Origin: Hydrogenophaga sp. SL48
GTDB taxonomy: Bacteria; Pseudomonadota; Gammaproteobacteria; Burkholderiales; Burkholderiaceae_C
Length of the DNA: 64,000 nucleotides
Direction: 5' to 3'
NCBI RefSeq assembly: GCF_021729865.1
Contig: NZ_CP063400.1
Location: forward strand, 4,030,001 to 4,094,000
Part shown: piece by piece, positions 53,554-62,429 of the stretch
How positions within the stretch are numbered: the stretch's first letter is position 1
Layout: every line of letters begins with the position of its first letter
Position numbers and translations under genes: made by a program
The notes under the pieces: model-generated
What the model was told of the DNA's origin: nothing
What the model saw: the letters and a program-made list of their open reading frames with translations, nothing else
The model's database searches: none

Positions 53554-54576
53554 ATGAACACCACCACCGCGAAGACCACCATGTCCTCCCTCGCCACCCC
53601 CGCCAAATTCAAGCTCCCGCAGGAAGCGAGCATCTTCCTCGTGCTGGCCGGCATCTGCCTGCTGTTCGAGTTGCTCGGCTGGGTGATCAACGACCAGAGC
53701 TTCCTGTTCAACCTCGACCGCCTGCAGATCATCATCCTGCAAATGGCGGTGATCGGCATCATCGCCATCGGCGTCAACCTGGTGATCATCACCAGCGGCA
53801 TCGACCTCTCGTCAGGCTCGGTGGTGGCTGCCTCGGCCGTGGTCGCGGCCAGCCTGGCCCAGGTGTCGGACTTCCCGCGCGCCGTGTTCCCGGCGCTGGT
53901 GGACCTGCCCATCGTCTGGCCCATCCTGGCGGGCGCGTTCACCGGACTGGTCATCGGCTGCATCAACGGCTCGCTGATCGCCTACACCATGATCCCGCCC
54001 TTCATCGCGACGCTGGGCACCATGGTGGCCGCGCGCGGTTTCGCCAAGTGGTTCACCGGCGGCATGCCGGTGTCGATGCTGACCGACGACTTCGCCTGGA
54101 TCGGCTCGGGCGCCAACCCGGTGTACCTGTTCCTGATCATTGCGGCGATCTTCCACGTCGTGCTGCGCTACACGCGGTTTGGCAAGTTCACCTACGCCAT
54201 CGGCGCCAACCGCCAGGCCGCCATCGTCTCGGGCATCAACGTCAACCGCCACCTGATCTGGGTCTACACCATCGCCGGTACGCTGGCGGGCATCGCCGGC
54301 ACCGTGACCGCGGCCCGCGCCATCTCCGGCCAGTCCAGCATGGGCGTGATGTACGAGCTCGACGCCATCGCCGCGGTCGTGATCGGCGGTACCTCGCTGG
54401 TGGGAGGCAAAGGCCGCATCACCGGCACCGTGATCGGCGTGCTGATCCTCGGCGTCATGACCTCGGGCTTCACCTTCATCCGCATCGACGCCTACTACCA
54501 GGAGATGGTCAAGGGCGCGATCATCGTGGCCGCCGTGGTGGCCGACCAGTACCGCAACCGCAAGCGCCGCGCCTGA
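53554..54576 (+). CDS. Sugar-type ABC transporter permease
   Basis: This 340-residue RbsC-type permease has about eight to ten membrane segments. The family segments VIITSGIDLSSGSVVA, AIGANRQAAIVSGINVNRH and VIGGTSLVGGKGRITGTVIG are present. The start at 53554 is set by a CCGGAG sequence 5 nt upstream. It forms the membrane channel with the two-domain ATPase and receives substrate from either of the two binding proteins. Confidence 0.92.
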   Translation: MNTTTAKTTMSSLATPAKFKLPQEASIFLVLAGICLLFELLGWVINDQSFLFNLDRLQIIILQMAVIGIIAIGVNLVIITSGIDLSSGSVVAASAVVAASLAQVSDFPRAVFPALVDLPIVWPILAGAFTGLVIGCINGSLIAYTMIPPFIATLGTMVAARGFAKWFTGGMPVSMLTDDFAWIGSGANPVYLFLIIAAIFHVVLRYTRFGKFTYAIGANRQAAIVSGINVNRHLIWVYTIAGTLAGIAGTVTAARAISGQSSMGVMYELDAIAAVVIGGTSLVGGKGRITGTVIGVLILGVMTSGFTFIRIDAYYQEMVKGAIIVAAVVADQYRNRKRRA

Positions 54577-54605
54577 GTTTCATTGGTTGTCTTCACAGAC
54601 TTTAT

Positions 54606-54632
54606 GAGCCACCTTCGGGTGGCTCTTTTTTT
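54606..54632 (+). terminator. Intrinsic terminator of the ABC operon
   Basis: An 8 bp stem GAGCCACC / GGTGGCTC with a TTCG tetraloop is followed by a run of seven T. This is a textbook rho-independent terminator, 29 bp after the permease stop codon. It lies just beyond the 3' end of the convergent LacI-family gene. Confidence 0.92.
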
Positions 54633-54642
54633 CACAGTCCGC

Positions 54643-55680
54643 TCACACGTTCTCTGCGGTGTACAGCTCAAACGGCAACACAAACGGCTGGCCAAAGGCC
54701 ACCGGCGCGCCGGGCTCCAGCGCGCGCAGCAGCACCGACACGGCGGTCTCGGCCACCGGGCCGACAGGCGTCTGGATCACCAGGTCGATCACGCCGTCGA
54801 TGAGCGCCAGCCGGTGCTCGGGCGTGAGGCCGTGGGCCACCACCACGATCCCGCGACCCGCGCCCTCTTCGCGCAACGCCCGCACGATGCCGCGCATGGC
54901 GCCGCCCCCGGTGTCGTACAGGCCCACCAGCTGCGGGTGGCGCGCCAACAGGCCGAGCGTGGCTTCGTAGCCCAGTCGCTCGTCTTCCAGGTTCACCCGC
55001 GCATCCAGCACGCGCAGCCCCGGGGCCTGTTCGCGCAGCGCGGCGCGGAACGCCATTTCGCTGAGTTCCTGCCCGAGGTAGCGGTGGCTACCGATGAACA
55101 CCGCCACCTCGCCCTCACCGCGCGAGAGGCGGCGCACGGCCCAGGCTGCCGTGCGCCCGCGCTGACGGTCGTCGATGCTCACGCAGCCCAGGCGCAGTGG
55201 TGAACTCAGGTCGCTGAGCAGGGCCAGGCAGGGATGGCCTTCTTCATGCAACTGGCCCACCGCAGCGTTGACATGCGGATGGTCCAGCGCCACCACGCCC
55301 AGCGCGTCGCAGCGGCGCCCGAGTTCCAGCAGCTTCTCGCCGATGACCGCCGGCTCCAGGTCGTCCACGAACTCGACCACGGCCGTGCCACGCCCGTCGG
55401 TCTGGCGTGCGACAGCGTCGCGCAGGGCCTGCGCGAAGGCCTGGTAGAAGGGCGACGAACGCTTCTGCAGGCAAAAGCCCAGGCGCCGGTGGGCAGCCCG
55501 CGCGGGCAGGCGCTGGCGCATCAGGTGCACCGCGTGGTAGCCCAGCCTGTCGGCCGCTTCGATCACGCGCAGGGCCGTGCCTTCGCGCACCGGCAGGCGG
55601 CTGTTGAGCACGCGGTCCACCGTGGCGATGCTCACGCCCGCCGCCTCGGCGATGGCCTGGATGGTGACCTTGGGTTTCAT
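54643..55680 (-). CDS. LacI-family regulator divergent from the moc-like oxygenase operon
   Basis: This 345-residue protein has an N-terminal helix-turn-helix, VTIQAIAEAAGVSIATVDRV, followed by a hinge and a sugar-binding-like effector domain. The start at 55680 gives MKPKVTIQAIAEAAG. It is convergent with the ABC operon and divergent from the MocD-like gene. A 24 bp near-palindrome lies between. A substituted inositol as inducer is inferred. It shares the SVATVDRVLN-type recognition helix with the broken paralogue at 62430. Confidence 0.9.
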   Translation of the reverse strand: MKPKVTIQAIAEAAGVSIATVDRVLNSRLPVREGTALRVIEAADRLGYHAVHLMRQRLPARAAHRRLGFCLQKRSSPFYQAFAQALRDAVARQTDGRGTAVVEFVDDLEPAVIGEKLLELGRRCDALGVVALDHPHVNAAVGQLHEEGHPCLALLSDLSSPLRLGCVSIDDRQRGRTAAWAVRRLSRGEGEVAVFIGSHRYLGQELSEMAFRAALREQAPGLRVLDARVNLEDERLGYEATLGLLARHPQLVGLYDTGGGAMRGIVRALREEGAGRGIVVVAHGLTPEHRLALIDGVIDLVIQTPVGPVAETAVSVLLRALEPGAPVAFGQPFVLPFELYTAENV

Positions 55681-55751
55681 GCCGGCTCCTGCCAGAAATG
55701 CAAGTTGGAGTGGTGTCATTCTGATAGCTTTTGATGTCATTTGATAGCGAA

Positions 55752-55775
55752 TGATTGGAAAACTTTTTCGAATCA
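55752..55775. promoter_or_regulatory. 24 bp near-perfect palindrome upstream of the MocD-like gene
   Basis: The arms TGATT-N-GAAAA and TTTTC-N-AATCA are separated by 2 bp, with mismatches only at the marked N positions and the centre. It lies 72 bp from the LacI start and 38 bp before the oxygenase start. It suits a LacI-family dimer. It also contains GGAA-N6-TTC, so an RpiR-type site cannot be excluded. Confidence 0.65.
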
Positions 55776-55812
55776 ATGACACTCCTGAAAACCATTCAGG
55801 AGACCGCTCCCC

Positions 55813-56901
55813 ATGACCACCGCCAGTGCCGCTGCCGCATCGCCAAACCCGTCCACCCGCTCCCGGGACGACTACCGCCTGATCGGCGGCGCTGGCGAGC
55901 GCGCCGAGGCCGCTGGCCTGGTGAACGCCCAGTGGTACCAGTGCCCGGTGCCACGCGCCGAACTCAAGGCGCTGATGAAGCGCGACGATGCCCATGCGAT
56001 CCGCGACACCCTGCTCTGGTATGGCCTGATCCTGGGCTGCGGCGCTCTGTTCGTGCACGGATGGACGGCCGGCTGGAACGGCTGGGCGCTGGCACTCGCC
56101 TACCTGGCCTACGCCACGCTCTACAGCAGCCCGGCCGACAGCCGCTGGCACGAGTGCGGCCACGGCACCGCCTTCAAAACGCGCTGGATGAACGACGTGG
56201 TCTACCAGCTGGCGTGTTTCCAGCTCACGCGTCGGCCCACCCGCTGGCGCTGGAGCCACGCGCGCCACCACACCGACACGCTGGTGACCGGCCGCGACCC
56301 GGAGTTCAACGTCACGCTGCCGCCCGACGTGCCCGCGCTGCTGCTGAACCTCTTCGCGCTCAAGAACGTGCCGACCGAGCTGTGGACCACGCTGCGCCAC
56401 GCGGTGGGCCACATCAGCGCCGAAGAGAAGACCTACATCCCCGAGATGGCGTGGCCGTCGGCGGTGCGCACGGCACGGGCCTGGGTGCTGGCCGACGGGC
56501 TGATCATCGGCGCGGCGCTGGTCACGCAGAGCTGGCTGCCGTTGCTGCTGCTGGGCCCGCTGCCCAGCATGGCCGGCGCCTGGCTGATGCACCTGCTGGG
56601 CCTGACGCAGCACGCCGGCCTGCCCGAAAACGTGCTGGACCACCGGCTCAACAGCCGCACCATCCTGATGGGGCCGGTGCTGCGCTTTCTTTACTGGAAC
56701 ATGAACTACCACGTGGAGCACCACATGTTTCCACTGGTGCCCTACCACGCACTGCCGAAGCTGCACGCGCTGATGACGGCCGACTGCCCACCGCCCTGCA
56801 CCAGCACGCCGCAGGCTCTGGCCGAAGTCCTGTCCGCCATTTGGCGCCAGCGCCGAGACACCGGTTTTTTCATCGCGCGTCCGCTGCCCACCCGCCCCTG
56901 A
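55813..56901 (+). CDS. mocD: Membrane diiron oxygenase (fatty acid desaturase-like), MocD-like
   Basis: This 362-residue membrane protein has three His boxes: HECGH (113-117), HARHH (149-153) and HVEHH (300-304), the diiron ligands of desaturase/hydroxylase-type enzymes. Hydrophobic spans lie at about 66-105 and 225-265. Ferredoxin and reductase genes follow directly. The same trio (MocD, MocE, MocF) in Rhizobium is implicated in rhizopine (3-O-methyl-scyllo-inosamine) catabolism through oxidative demethylation. The surrounding inositol genes support a similar role. Actual substrate inferred, not shown. Confidence 0.83.
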   Translation: MTTASAAAASPNPSTRSRDDYRLIGGAGERAEAAGLVNAQWYQCPVPRAELKALMKRDDAHAIRDTLLWYGLILGCGALFVHGWTAGWNGWALALAYLAYATLYSSPADSRWHECGHGTAFKTRWMNDVVYQLACFQLTRRPTRWRWSHARHHTDTLVTGRDPEFNVTLPPDVPALLLNLFALKNVPTELWTTLRHAVGHISAEEKTYIPEMAWPSAVRTARAWVLADGLIIGAALVTQSWLPLLLLGPLPSMAGAWLMHLLGLTQHAGLPENVLDHRLNSRTILMGPVLRFLYWNMNYHVEHHMFPLVPYHALPKLHALMTADCPPPCTSTPQALAEVLSAIWRQRRDTGFFIARPLPTRP

Positions 56902-56932
56902 GACCCCACAACCACAAGCTGGAGACCACCCC

Positions 56933-57262
56933 ATGAATCACTGGACCGATGTCTGCGCGCTGGACGCGATCGACGACGAAGATGTGCTGCGCTTCGACCA
57001 CGCCGGCAAGACCTACGCGGTGTACCGCGTCGAAGACCGGGTCTACGCCACCGACGGCCTGTGCACCCACGAAAAGATCCACCTGGCCGACGGCCTGGTG
57101 ATGGACCACGTGATCGAATGCCCCAAGCACAACGGGCGTTTCGACATCCGCGACGGCCGCGCGCTGGGCGCGCCGGTGTGCGTGAACCTGCGCACCTGGC
57201 CGGCCCGCGTGCACGAAGGCCAGGTGCAGATCCAGCTGGAAGCGGCAGGCCCCCATGACTGA
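56933..57262 (+). CDS. mocE: Rieske [2Fe-2S] ferredoxin, MocE-like
   Basis: This 109-residue Rieske ferredoxin has Cys44/His46 (GLCTHEKIHL) and Cys63/His66 (ECPKHNGRFD). It begins MNHWTDVCALDAIDDEDVLR. It should carry electrons from the reductase downstream to the diiron oxygenase upstream. Its 3' end overlaps the reductase start by 8 bp, and it starts 31 bp after the oxygenase gene. Confidence 0.9.
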   Translation: MNHWTDVCALDAIDDEDVLRFDHAGKTYAVYRVEDRVYATDGLCTHEKIHLADGLVMDHVIECPKHNGRFDIRDGRALGAPVCVNLRTWPARVHEGQVQIQLEAAGPHD

Positions 57263-58514
57263 CACGACCACACCTGGCATGGTCATCGTCGGCGCTGGCC
57301 ACTGCGGCGGCCGCGCCGCCCAGGCCCTGCGCGAAGCCGGCTGGACCGGCACCATCCACCTGATCGGCATGGAGCGCCATTTGCCCTATGAGCGCCCGCC
57401 GCTGTCCAAGGAACTCCTGACCGGCGAGAAGACCGCTGGGGCCTGCCAGCTGCGCAGCGCACAGGCCTTGATCGACGACGGCGTGCGCCTGCACACGCAG
57501 CGCGTGTCGGCGCTGGACACCGCGCGCCGCTGCATCACGCTGGCCAACGGCCAGGTGCTGCCCTACCACCGCCTGCTGCTGGCCACCGGTGGCAGCGCGC
57601 GCTGCCTCGACATCCCCGGCGCCGACCTGCCCGAGGTGCTGACGCTGCGTACCGTGGACGACGCGCTGCTGCTGTCGCAACGCCTGGGCGCGGGCCGGCA
57701 CCTGCTGGTGGTCGGCGGCGGCTTCATCGGGCTGGAGGTCGCGGCGTCCGCGCGCCGCGCTGGCATGGCCGTGACCCTGGTGGAAGGTGCACCGCGCCTG
57801 CTCGGCCGCGCCGTGCCGGCAGACATCGCCGCCCGTGCGCAGGCGCTGCACCAGGCCCATGGCGTGGACCTGCGGCTGGGCGTGCTGCCCACCGCCATCG
57901 TGCCGCGCCAGCCCGGCGGCGTGCGCGTGCAACTGAACGACGGCAGCCACGTGGACGCCGACACCGTGCTGGTCGGGATCGGCATGAAGCCAGCCACCGC
58001 CCTCGCGCACGCGGCGGGCCTGACCGTGGCGCAAGGCATCGTGGTGGACGCGGGCCTGCGCACCAGCGCGCCCGAGGTGTTCGCGGCCGGCGACGTGGCC
58101 GAGTTCCCGGGGCCGCTCTCGGGCCTGCCCATACGGCAGGAAACCTGGTTCAACGCCGAGACCCAGGCGCGCGTGGCGGCGCACAACATGGTGGGCGGCC
58201 ATGAGGTGGTGCACCAGCCGCCCTGGTTCTGGAGCGACCAGTACGACCACCAGCTGCAGGTCTGCGGCGAACCTGCGATGGGCACACACACGGTGGTGCG
58301 CGAGCTGGGCGATGGTGACCGCATCGCCTTCCACCTGGACGCGCAGGAACGGCTGGTCGGCATGAGCGCCTGGGGCCTGGCCCCCCGCTGCCTGAAAGAG
58401 GTCAAGCTCGCTCGCCTGCTGGTGGAGCGGCGCATCAACGCCCGCCCGGCCGACCTGCACGACCCGGCCGTGAAGCTCAAGGCGCTGGCCGCGAGCACGG
58501 CGGTGCTGACATGA
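57255..58514 (+). CDS. mocF: FAD-dependent ferredoxin reductase, MocF-like
   Basis: This 419-residue NAD(P)H:ferredoxin reductase of the BphA4/putidaredoxin-reductase group has the FAD motif VIVGAGHCGGRAAQALREAG at the N-terminus. A second nucleotide motif, LLVVGGGFIGLEVAASA, lies near residue 155. The C-terminal TSAPEVFAAGDVAEF is the FAD ribityl contact. It overlaps the ferredoxin gene upstream and the TIM-barrel gene downstream (ATGA). Confidence 0.92.
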   Translation: MTDTTTPGMVIVGAGHCGGRAAQALREAGWTGTIHLIGMERHLPYERPPLSKELLTGEKTAGACQLRSAQALIDDGVRLHTQRVSALDTARRCITLANGQVLPYHRLLLATGGSARCLDIPGADLPEVLTLRTVDDALLLSQRLGAGRHLLVVGGGFIGLEVAASARRAGMAVTLVEGAPRLLGRAVPADIAARAQALHQAHGVDLRLGVLPTAIVPRQPGGVRVQLNDGSHVDADTVLVGIGMKPATALAHAAGLTVAQGIVVDAGLRTSAPEVFAAGDVAEFPGPLSGLPIRQETWFNAETQARVAAHNMVGGHEVVHQPPWFWSDQYDHQLQVCGEPAMGTHTVVRELGDGDRIAFHLDAQERLVGMSAWGLAPRCLKEVKLARLLVERRINARPADLHDPAVKLKALAASTAVLT

Positions 58515-59503
58515 ACGTTGTGCGCCCGCCGCTGCCCATCGGCATCAACCTCGACGGCGTGCTGGTGCACGACGGCCGACCCACGCCCGACACACCCACG
58601 CGACTGCGCTGGGTGCGCGAGGCCGGCGTGTTTGACTACATCGAGAAGAACATCGACCCGCGCGAGGACTTCGCGCCCTACCGCGACTGGGTGGCCGAAC
58701 ACGGCGTGCCCATCGGCGTGTTCGGCGGCATCTTCTGCGCCGGCCGCGACGAGGCGCTGATGCACTGGGGCCTGCGCATCGGCGGCGAGCTGGGCGCTCG
58801 GCTGTTCAACATGCAGCTGTTTGCGCGCCACGCCGATGGTCACGAACTGAACGACCGCGAGGTGGCGGACTGGTTTCTGGACGCAATGGAGCACGGCAGC
58901 GCCATCGGATGCCTGCCTTCGGTGGAGGTGCACGTGGACATGTGGAACGAGCGCTTCCACCGTGTCGAGGCGGTGGGCGAACTGCTGGCGCGTGCGAACG
59001 TGCCGCTGCGTCTGACGCTGGACCACTCGCACCTGGTGTTCAAGATCGGCAACGACGAGGAACTCGCGGCCAGCGGTCTGCAGGGCTCAGCCGATGGCGG
59101 AAGATCGCGCCTGGCGCCGAGCCAGGCAAACAGCTTCTACCGCCAGTGGCTGGCACGCGGCTGGGTGGTGCACGCGCACACACGCAGCGTGGCTCCGGGC
59201 GTGCCGGGCAACGCTGCCATGCAGCGCGCTGACGGCCGCCCGGGCCGCGCGATCCAGTACCCCTTCACCGAACCCGCACCGGGCAGCTTCCACCTCGATT
59301 GGGACGCCCAGGCGCTCACGACCTGGAAGGACGCAGTGCTGGAACTGCTCGCTGAGATGAAGGCGCACCCCGAGCGCACCCCCCAGCAGATCAGCTGCGA
59401 GTTCATCCCCTTCCCCGACTACGGCGGCGGCGGGCGCTACGACATCTGGCAGAACAACATCGCCTGCGCGCGCTGGCTGCAGGAAAAATGGCGGTGCCGC
59501 TGA
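58511..59503 (+). CDS. Unassigned TIM-barrel protein coupled to the MocDEF-like genes
   Basis: This 330-residue protein begins MNVVRPPLPIGINLDGVLVH. The pattern of strands and acidic/His pairs (IEKNIDPRED, VEVHVDMWNERFHRVEAV, LTLDHSHLVFKIGND, ISCEFIPFPDYGGG) looks like the xylose isomerase/AP endonuclease 2-like superfamily, with a plausible metal site. It does not match IolE, IolH or IolI closely. The start overlaps the reductase stop by 4 bp, and a terminator follows, so it is the fourth member of the oxygenase operon. It may process the oxygenase product. Function unknown. Confidence 0.82.
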   Translation: MNVVRPPLPIGINLDGVLVHDGRPTPDTPTRLRWVREAGVFDYIEKNIDPREDFAPYRDWVAEHGVPIGVFGGIFCAGRDEALMHWGLRIGGELGARLFNMQLFARHADGHELNDREVADWFLDAMEHGSAIGCLPSVEVHVDMWNERFHRVEAVGELLARANVPLRLTLDHSHLVFKIGNDEELAASGLQGSADGGRSRLAPSQANSFYRQWLARGWVVHAHTRSVAPGVPGNAAMQRADGRPGRAIQYPFTEPAPGSFHLDWDAQALTTWKDAVLELLAEMKAHPERTPQQISCEFIPFPDYGGGGRYDIWQNNIACARWLQEKWRCR

Positions 59504-59525
59504 TCCCGGCACCCGCGCCCAAATG

Positions 59526-59551
59526 AAAAGGCCAGCGAACGCTGGCCTTTT
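59526..59551. terminator. Bidirectional intrinsic terminator
   Basis: A perfect 12 bp stem AAAAGGCCAGCG / CGCTGGCCTTTT with a 2-nt AA spacer lies between convergent genes. A-run and T-run flanks make it functional in both directions, ending the oxygenase operon and the leftward iolH-iolG-iolI operon. Confidence 0.9.
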
Positions 59552-59573
59552 CCGGGTCAGGGACTGAGCGGAC

Positions 59574-60365
59574 TCAGGCGGCAACCTGCTCGCGCAGCCA
59601 GCCCATGCTGTCGGCCAGCGCGGTTTGCGGGTCGGCCAGTTCCTGCACTTCGGTGGCGAAGGGCTCGAAGCTGAACGGGCCGGTGTAGCCCGCCGCCTGC
59701 AGCGCGCGGATCTGCGGCACGTTGCCCAGGCGGTCGCGCTTGTCGACCAGCACGCGGTGGGCGTCGAGCATCTTGTCGACCGACACGTCAGCGTCGGCCA
59801 CGCCGGAGATGTGCACCAGACCGGTCCACTCGGGGAAGAACTCGGTTTCGCTCGCCAGGTGGTGGTGGAAGGTGTCGTGCACCAGCTTGAACCGGCCTTC
59901 ACCGCCGGCTTCTTTGATGGCGGCGATGGCGTCGGCCTTGCGGCGCAGCGAGGACACCGGGAAGCCCAGCGGCTCCACCAGGCCCTGGATGCCACGCGAT
60001 TCCAGGATGGGTTTGATGGCCTTGAGCGCGGTCACCACGTCGGCCTGTGAGACCGGTGTGCCGTCGTTGAGCGGGCACATCACCAGGGCCTTGGCGCCCG
60101 AAGCAGCGGCGTAGTCGGCGAGCTTCTCGGTCTGCGCGCGGCGCTCGTCGTTCCACACGTTGAACGGGTACAGCGCGTTGATGGACAGCAGGTTCACGCC
60201 GGCGGCTTCTGCCGCGGCTTTCACGTCGGCCGGCAGCAGGGTGCCGACCACGTTGGGCGTGTCGTTGCGGATTTCGACGTCGGTCACGCCCAGGGCGCGG
60301 GCCATGGCGAAGAACTGGGCGGGCGATTGGCGGGGAGCCAGGATGTGGCTGAGGGAGAAACGCAT
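59574..60365 (-). CDS. iolI: TIM-barrel isomerase, IolI-like (2-keto-myo-inositol isomerase)
   Basis: This 263-residue protein begins MRFSLSHILAPRQSPAQFFA. Metal-binding residues expected for IolI can be placed: Glu in GLVEPLGFPVSS, Asp in KLVHDTFHHHL, His in LVHISGVAD and Glu in FSFEPFATEV. IolI interconverts inosose isomers. It lies 23 bp after iolG in the same leftward operon. Hydroxypyruvate-isomerase-like function is the alternative. The in-frame start at 60383 was rejected for lack of conservation. Confidence 0.78.
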   Translation of the reverse strand: MRFSLSHILAPRQSPAQFFAMARALGVTDVEIRNDTPNVVGTLLPADVKAAAEAAGVNLLSINALYPFNVWNDERRAQTEKLADYAAASGAKALVMCPLNDGTPVSQADVVTALKAIKPILESRGIQGLVEPLGFPVSSLRRKADAIAAIKEAGGEGRFKLVHDTFHHHLASETEFFPEWTGLVHISGVADADVSVDKMLDAHRVLVDKRDRLGNVPQIRALQAAGYTGPFSFEPFATEVQELADPQTALADSMGWLREQVAA

Positions 60366-60388
60366 GGTGTGTCTTTCAAACAATGGGG

Positions 60389-61399
60389 TCAGTTGTAGAG
60401 AGCCGGACGCGTTGGCAGCTCGATGGCGACGGCCTGGCCATCGCTCTCTTGCGCCTTCACGCAGGCATCGGACGTGACCGCAGCGGCATAGCCGTCCCAG
60501 GCGCTGGGGCCGGAGGCGCCGCCCTGGGATGCTGCACCGATGAAATCATTCAGCTCCACGTCGTAGCTGGCCACGAAGCGGTCTTTCCAGTCGGTCAGGA
60601 TGCTGCTCTGGCGTTGGGCGCCCAGGCGCATGTCCACGGTCATGGGTTCGGGCAGCCTGGCGGTGCCCTCTTCTCCGACCACCTCGCACTGGATGTCGTA
60701 GCCGTAGGCGCAGTTGACGAAGATCTCGACGTCGATCAGCACGCCCTTCTGCGTTTCCAGCACCACGACCTGCGGGTCGCGCAGCTTGCTGTGGCTGCGC
60801 GCGGCGTTGCGCGGGTAGAGCACGCGGGCCGAAACGTAGTCGTCGTTGAGCAGCCAGCGGAACACGTCGATCTCGTGAATCATGGTGTCGTGGATCGCCA
60901 TGGGCGTGACGTAGGCCTCGGGCACGGCCGGGTTGCGGTGGGCGGCGTGCACCAGGATCGGCGCGCCGGTGTGCCGCTCGATGGCCTGCTTGAGCGCGAC
61001 GTAACCCGCGTCGTAGCGGCGCATGAAGCCGACCTGCACGAGGCGGCGGCCGAACTTCACTTCGGCGTCCACGATGCGACGCGCGCCTTCGGCCGTGGTG
61101 GCCAGCGGCTTCTCGCAGAACACCGGCTTGCCGGCGGCGATGGCGGCCAGCACATAGGGCTCGTGGGTCGCGCCCCAGGACGTGACCAGCACGGCCTGCA
61201 CCTCGGGCGCGGCGATCAGGGCTTCGCCCGTCTCGTAGATCTTCGCGCTGGGCGCGAGGTCCTTGCGGACGGCTTCGGCGCTGGCCGCGTTCACGTCGGA
61301 CAGGGCCACCACTTCAGCGCCCGCGAGCACCTGTTGAATGCGACGCGTGTGGTCGCGGCCGATCATGCCGGTGCCGATGACACCAATGTTCAAGGTCAT
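60389..61399 (-). CDS. iolG: Inositol 2-dehydrogenase
   Basis: This 336-residue GFO/IDH/MocA-family enzyme oxidises myo-inositol to 2-keto-myo-inositol with NAD. The Rossmann motif is [17 protein letters not shown], Lys97 lies in the conserved EKPL segment ([13 protein letters not shown]), and the catalytic Asp/His lie in [15 protein letters not shown]. MocA of the rhizopine pathway is a close relative, so activity on scyllo-inosose-type substrates is also possible. It lies between iolH/mocC and iolI. Confidence 0.92.
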   Translation of the reverse strand: MTLNIGVIGTGMIGRDHTRRIQQVLAGAEVVALSDVNAASAEAVRKDLAPSAKIYETGEALIAAPEVQAVLVTSWGATHEPYVLAAIAAGKPVFCEKPLATTAEGARRIVDAEVKFGRRLVQVGFMRRYDAGYVALKQAIERHTGAPILVHAAHRNPAVPEAYVTPMAIHDTMIHEIDVFRWLLNDDYVSARVLYPRNAARSHSKLRDPQVVVLETQKGVLIDVEIFVNCAYGYDIQCEVVGEEGTARLPEPMTVDMRLGAQRQSSILTDWKDRFVASYDVELNDFIGAASQGGASGPSAWDGYAAAVTSDACVKAQESDGQAVAIELPTRPALYN

Positions 61400-61417
61400 G
61401 GAATATCTCCGTAGGGG

Positions 61418-62320
61418 TCAGTTGTTGGAAAACTTGTCGAGGTGGCGCTGCATCTCGGCGCGCATGAAGCGGGATGAGTGATCGGCGCGCTCTTCCCAGG
61501 CGAACACGCAGGACGAGAGCACGCCGTCGAACTTGACTTCAGCGAGCGTCTTGAAGAACAGGTCCCAGTCGATCTCGCCCTGGCCCATGTCCAGGTGCTG
61601 GTGCACCCGGACCTGCGTGGAGCCCGGCGGGTTGACGATGTAGCGCAGCTGGCTGCTCTTCTTGTGGTTGAAGGTGTCGGCCACCCGCACGTGGGCCAGC
61701 ACCGGGGCGGCCTCCTTGATCATGGCGGCCATGTCGTCGCCGTAATAGAAGGTGTGCGGCGCGATGTAGCTGAGCTTCAGCGCTTTGGAGCCGATGTTCT
61801 TCACGATGTCGGCCGCGGGCTGCATGGTCTCGATCCAGTCCTCGGGGTGCGGCTCGACGCTGAGCGTGAGGCCTTCCTTCTCGAAGATCGGCAGCAGCTC
61901 GTCCATGCTGCGGAACCAGGCGGCTTCGCACATCTCCTTGGTGTTCGCGCCGGGGCGCTCGCCCACCGAACGCTCGGGCGACGAACCCCGGCCGAACTCG
62001 GAGATCATGAGTTCACAGCCCATCTCGACCGAGACTTCAATGGCCTTCTTCCAGCAGCGCACGGCCCAGGTGCGCTCGTCCTCGAAGGGGCTGGCCCAGC
62101 GGTACATGGGTTGCAGCGTGGCCAGGCCCACGCCGGCGGCGCGCATCGCGGCCTTGAAGCCGGCCATGCGCTCTTTGGTGGCGCGGGGCATGACCCACCA
62201 GTCCAGGAAGTCCGAGCGGGGCGAGAGTTCGATCTGGTCGTAGCCCAGATCGGCCACCGCGCCGGGCAGCTGCTCCAGCGACAGGTGCCGGATCATGTAC
62301 GGGTCTAGGGCGATTTTCAT
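61418..62320 (-). CDS. iolH: TIM-barrel sugar isomerase/epimerase, IolH/MocC-like
   Basis: This 300-residue protein begins [20 protein letters not shown]. The segments [53 protein letters not shown] and VRVADTFNH are typical of the IolH/MocC branch. MocC is needed for rhizopine catabolism in Sinorhizobium, while the reaction of IolH is not settled. It is the first gene of the leftward operon with iolG and iolI, divergent from the LacI-family gene. Confidence 0.82.
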   Translation of the reverse strand: MKIALDPYMIRHLSLEQLPGAVADLGYDQIELSPRSDFLDWWVMPRATKERMAGFKAAMRAAGVGLATLQPMYRWASPFEDERTWAVRCWKKAIEVSVEMGCELMISEFGRGSSPERSVGERPGANTKEMCEAAWFRSMDELLPIFEKEGLTLSVEPHPEDWIETMQPAADIVKNIGSKALKLSYIAPHTFYYGDDMAAMIKEAAPVLAHVRVADTFNHKKSSQLRYIVNPPGSTQVRVHQHLDMGQGEIDWDLFFKTLAEVKFDGVLSSCVFAWEERADHSSRFMRAEMQRHLDKFSNN

Positions 62321-62408
62321 GGCGGGTCTCCTGGTGTTGTCGTTGCGGCACCCACACGGCGCGGCCAGCGCAATGTAGGTTCGCCGTCCGCCAGCGGCGG
62401 CGGGATAA

Positions 62409-62426
62409 TTGACGAAAAATCGTCAA
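62409..62426. promoter_or_regulatory. Operator TTGACGA-AAAA-TCGTCAA next to the LacI-family start codon
   Basis: A perfect inverted repeat with 7 bp arms and a 4 bp spacer ends 3 bp before the ATG at 62430. It lies about 85 bp upstream of iolH. A second site with the same half-sites and spacing occurs at 43515-43530. Autorepression by a LacI-family protein and control of iolH-iolG-iolI are likely. Confidence 0.65.
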
Positions 62427-62429
62427 ATC

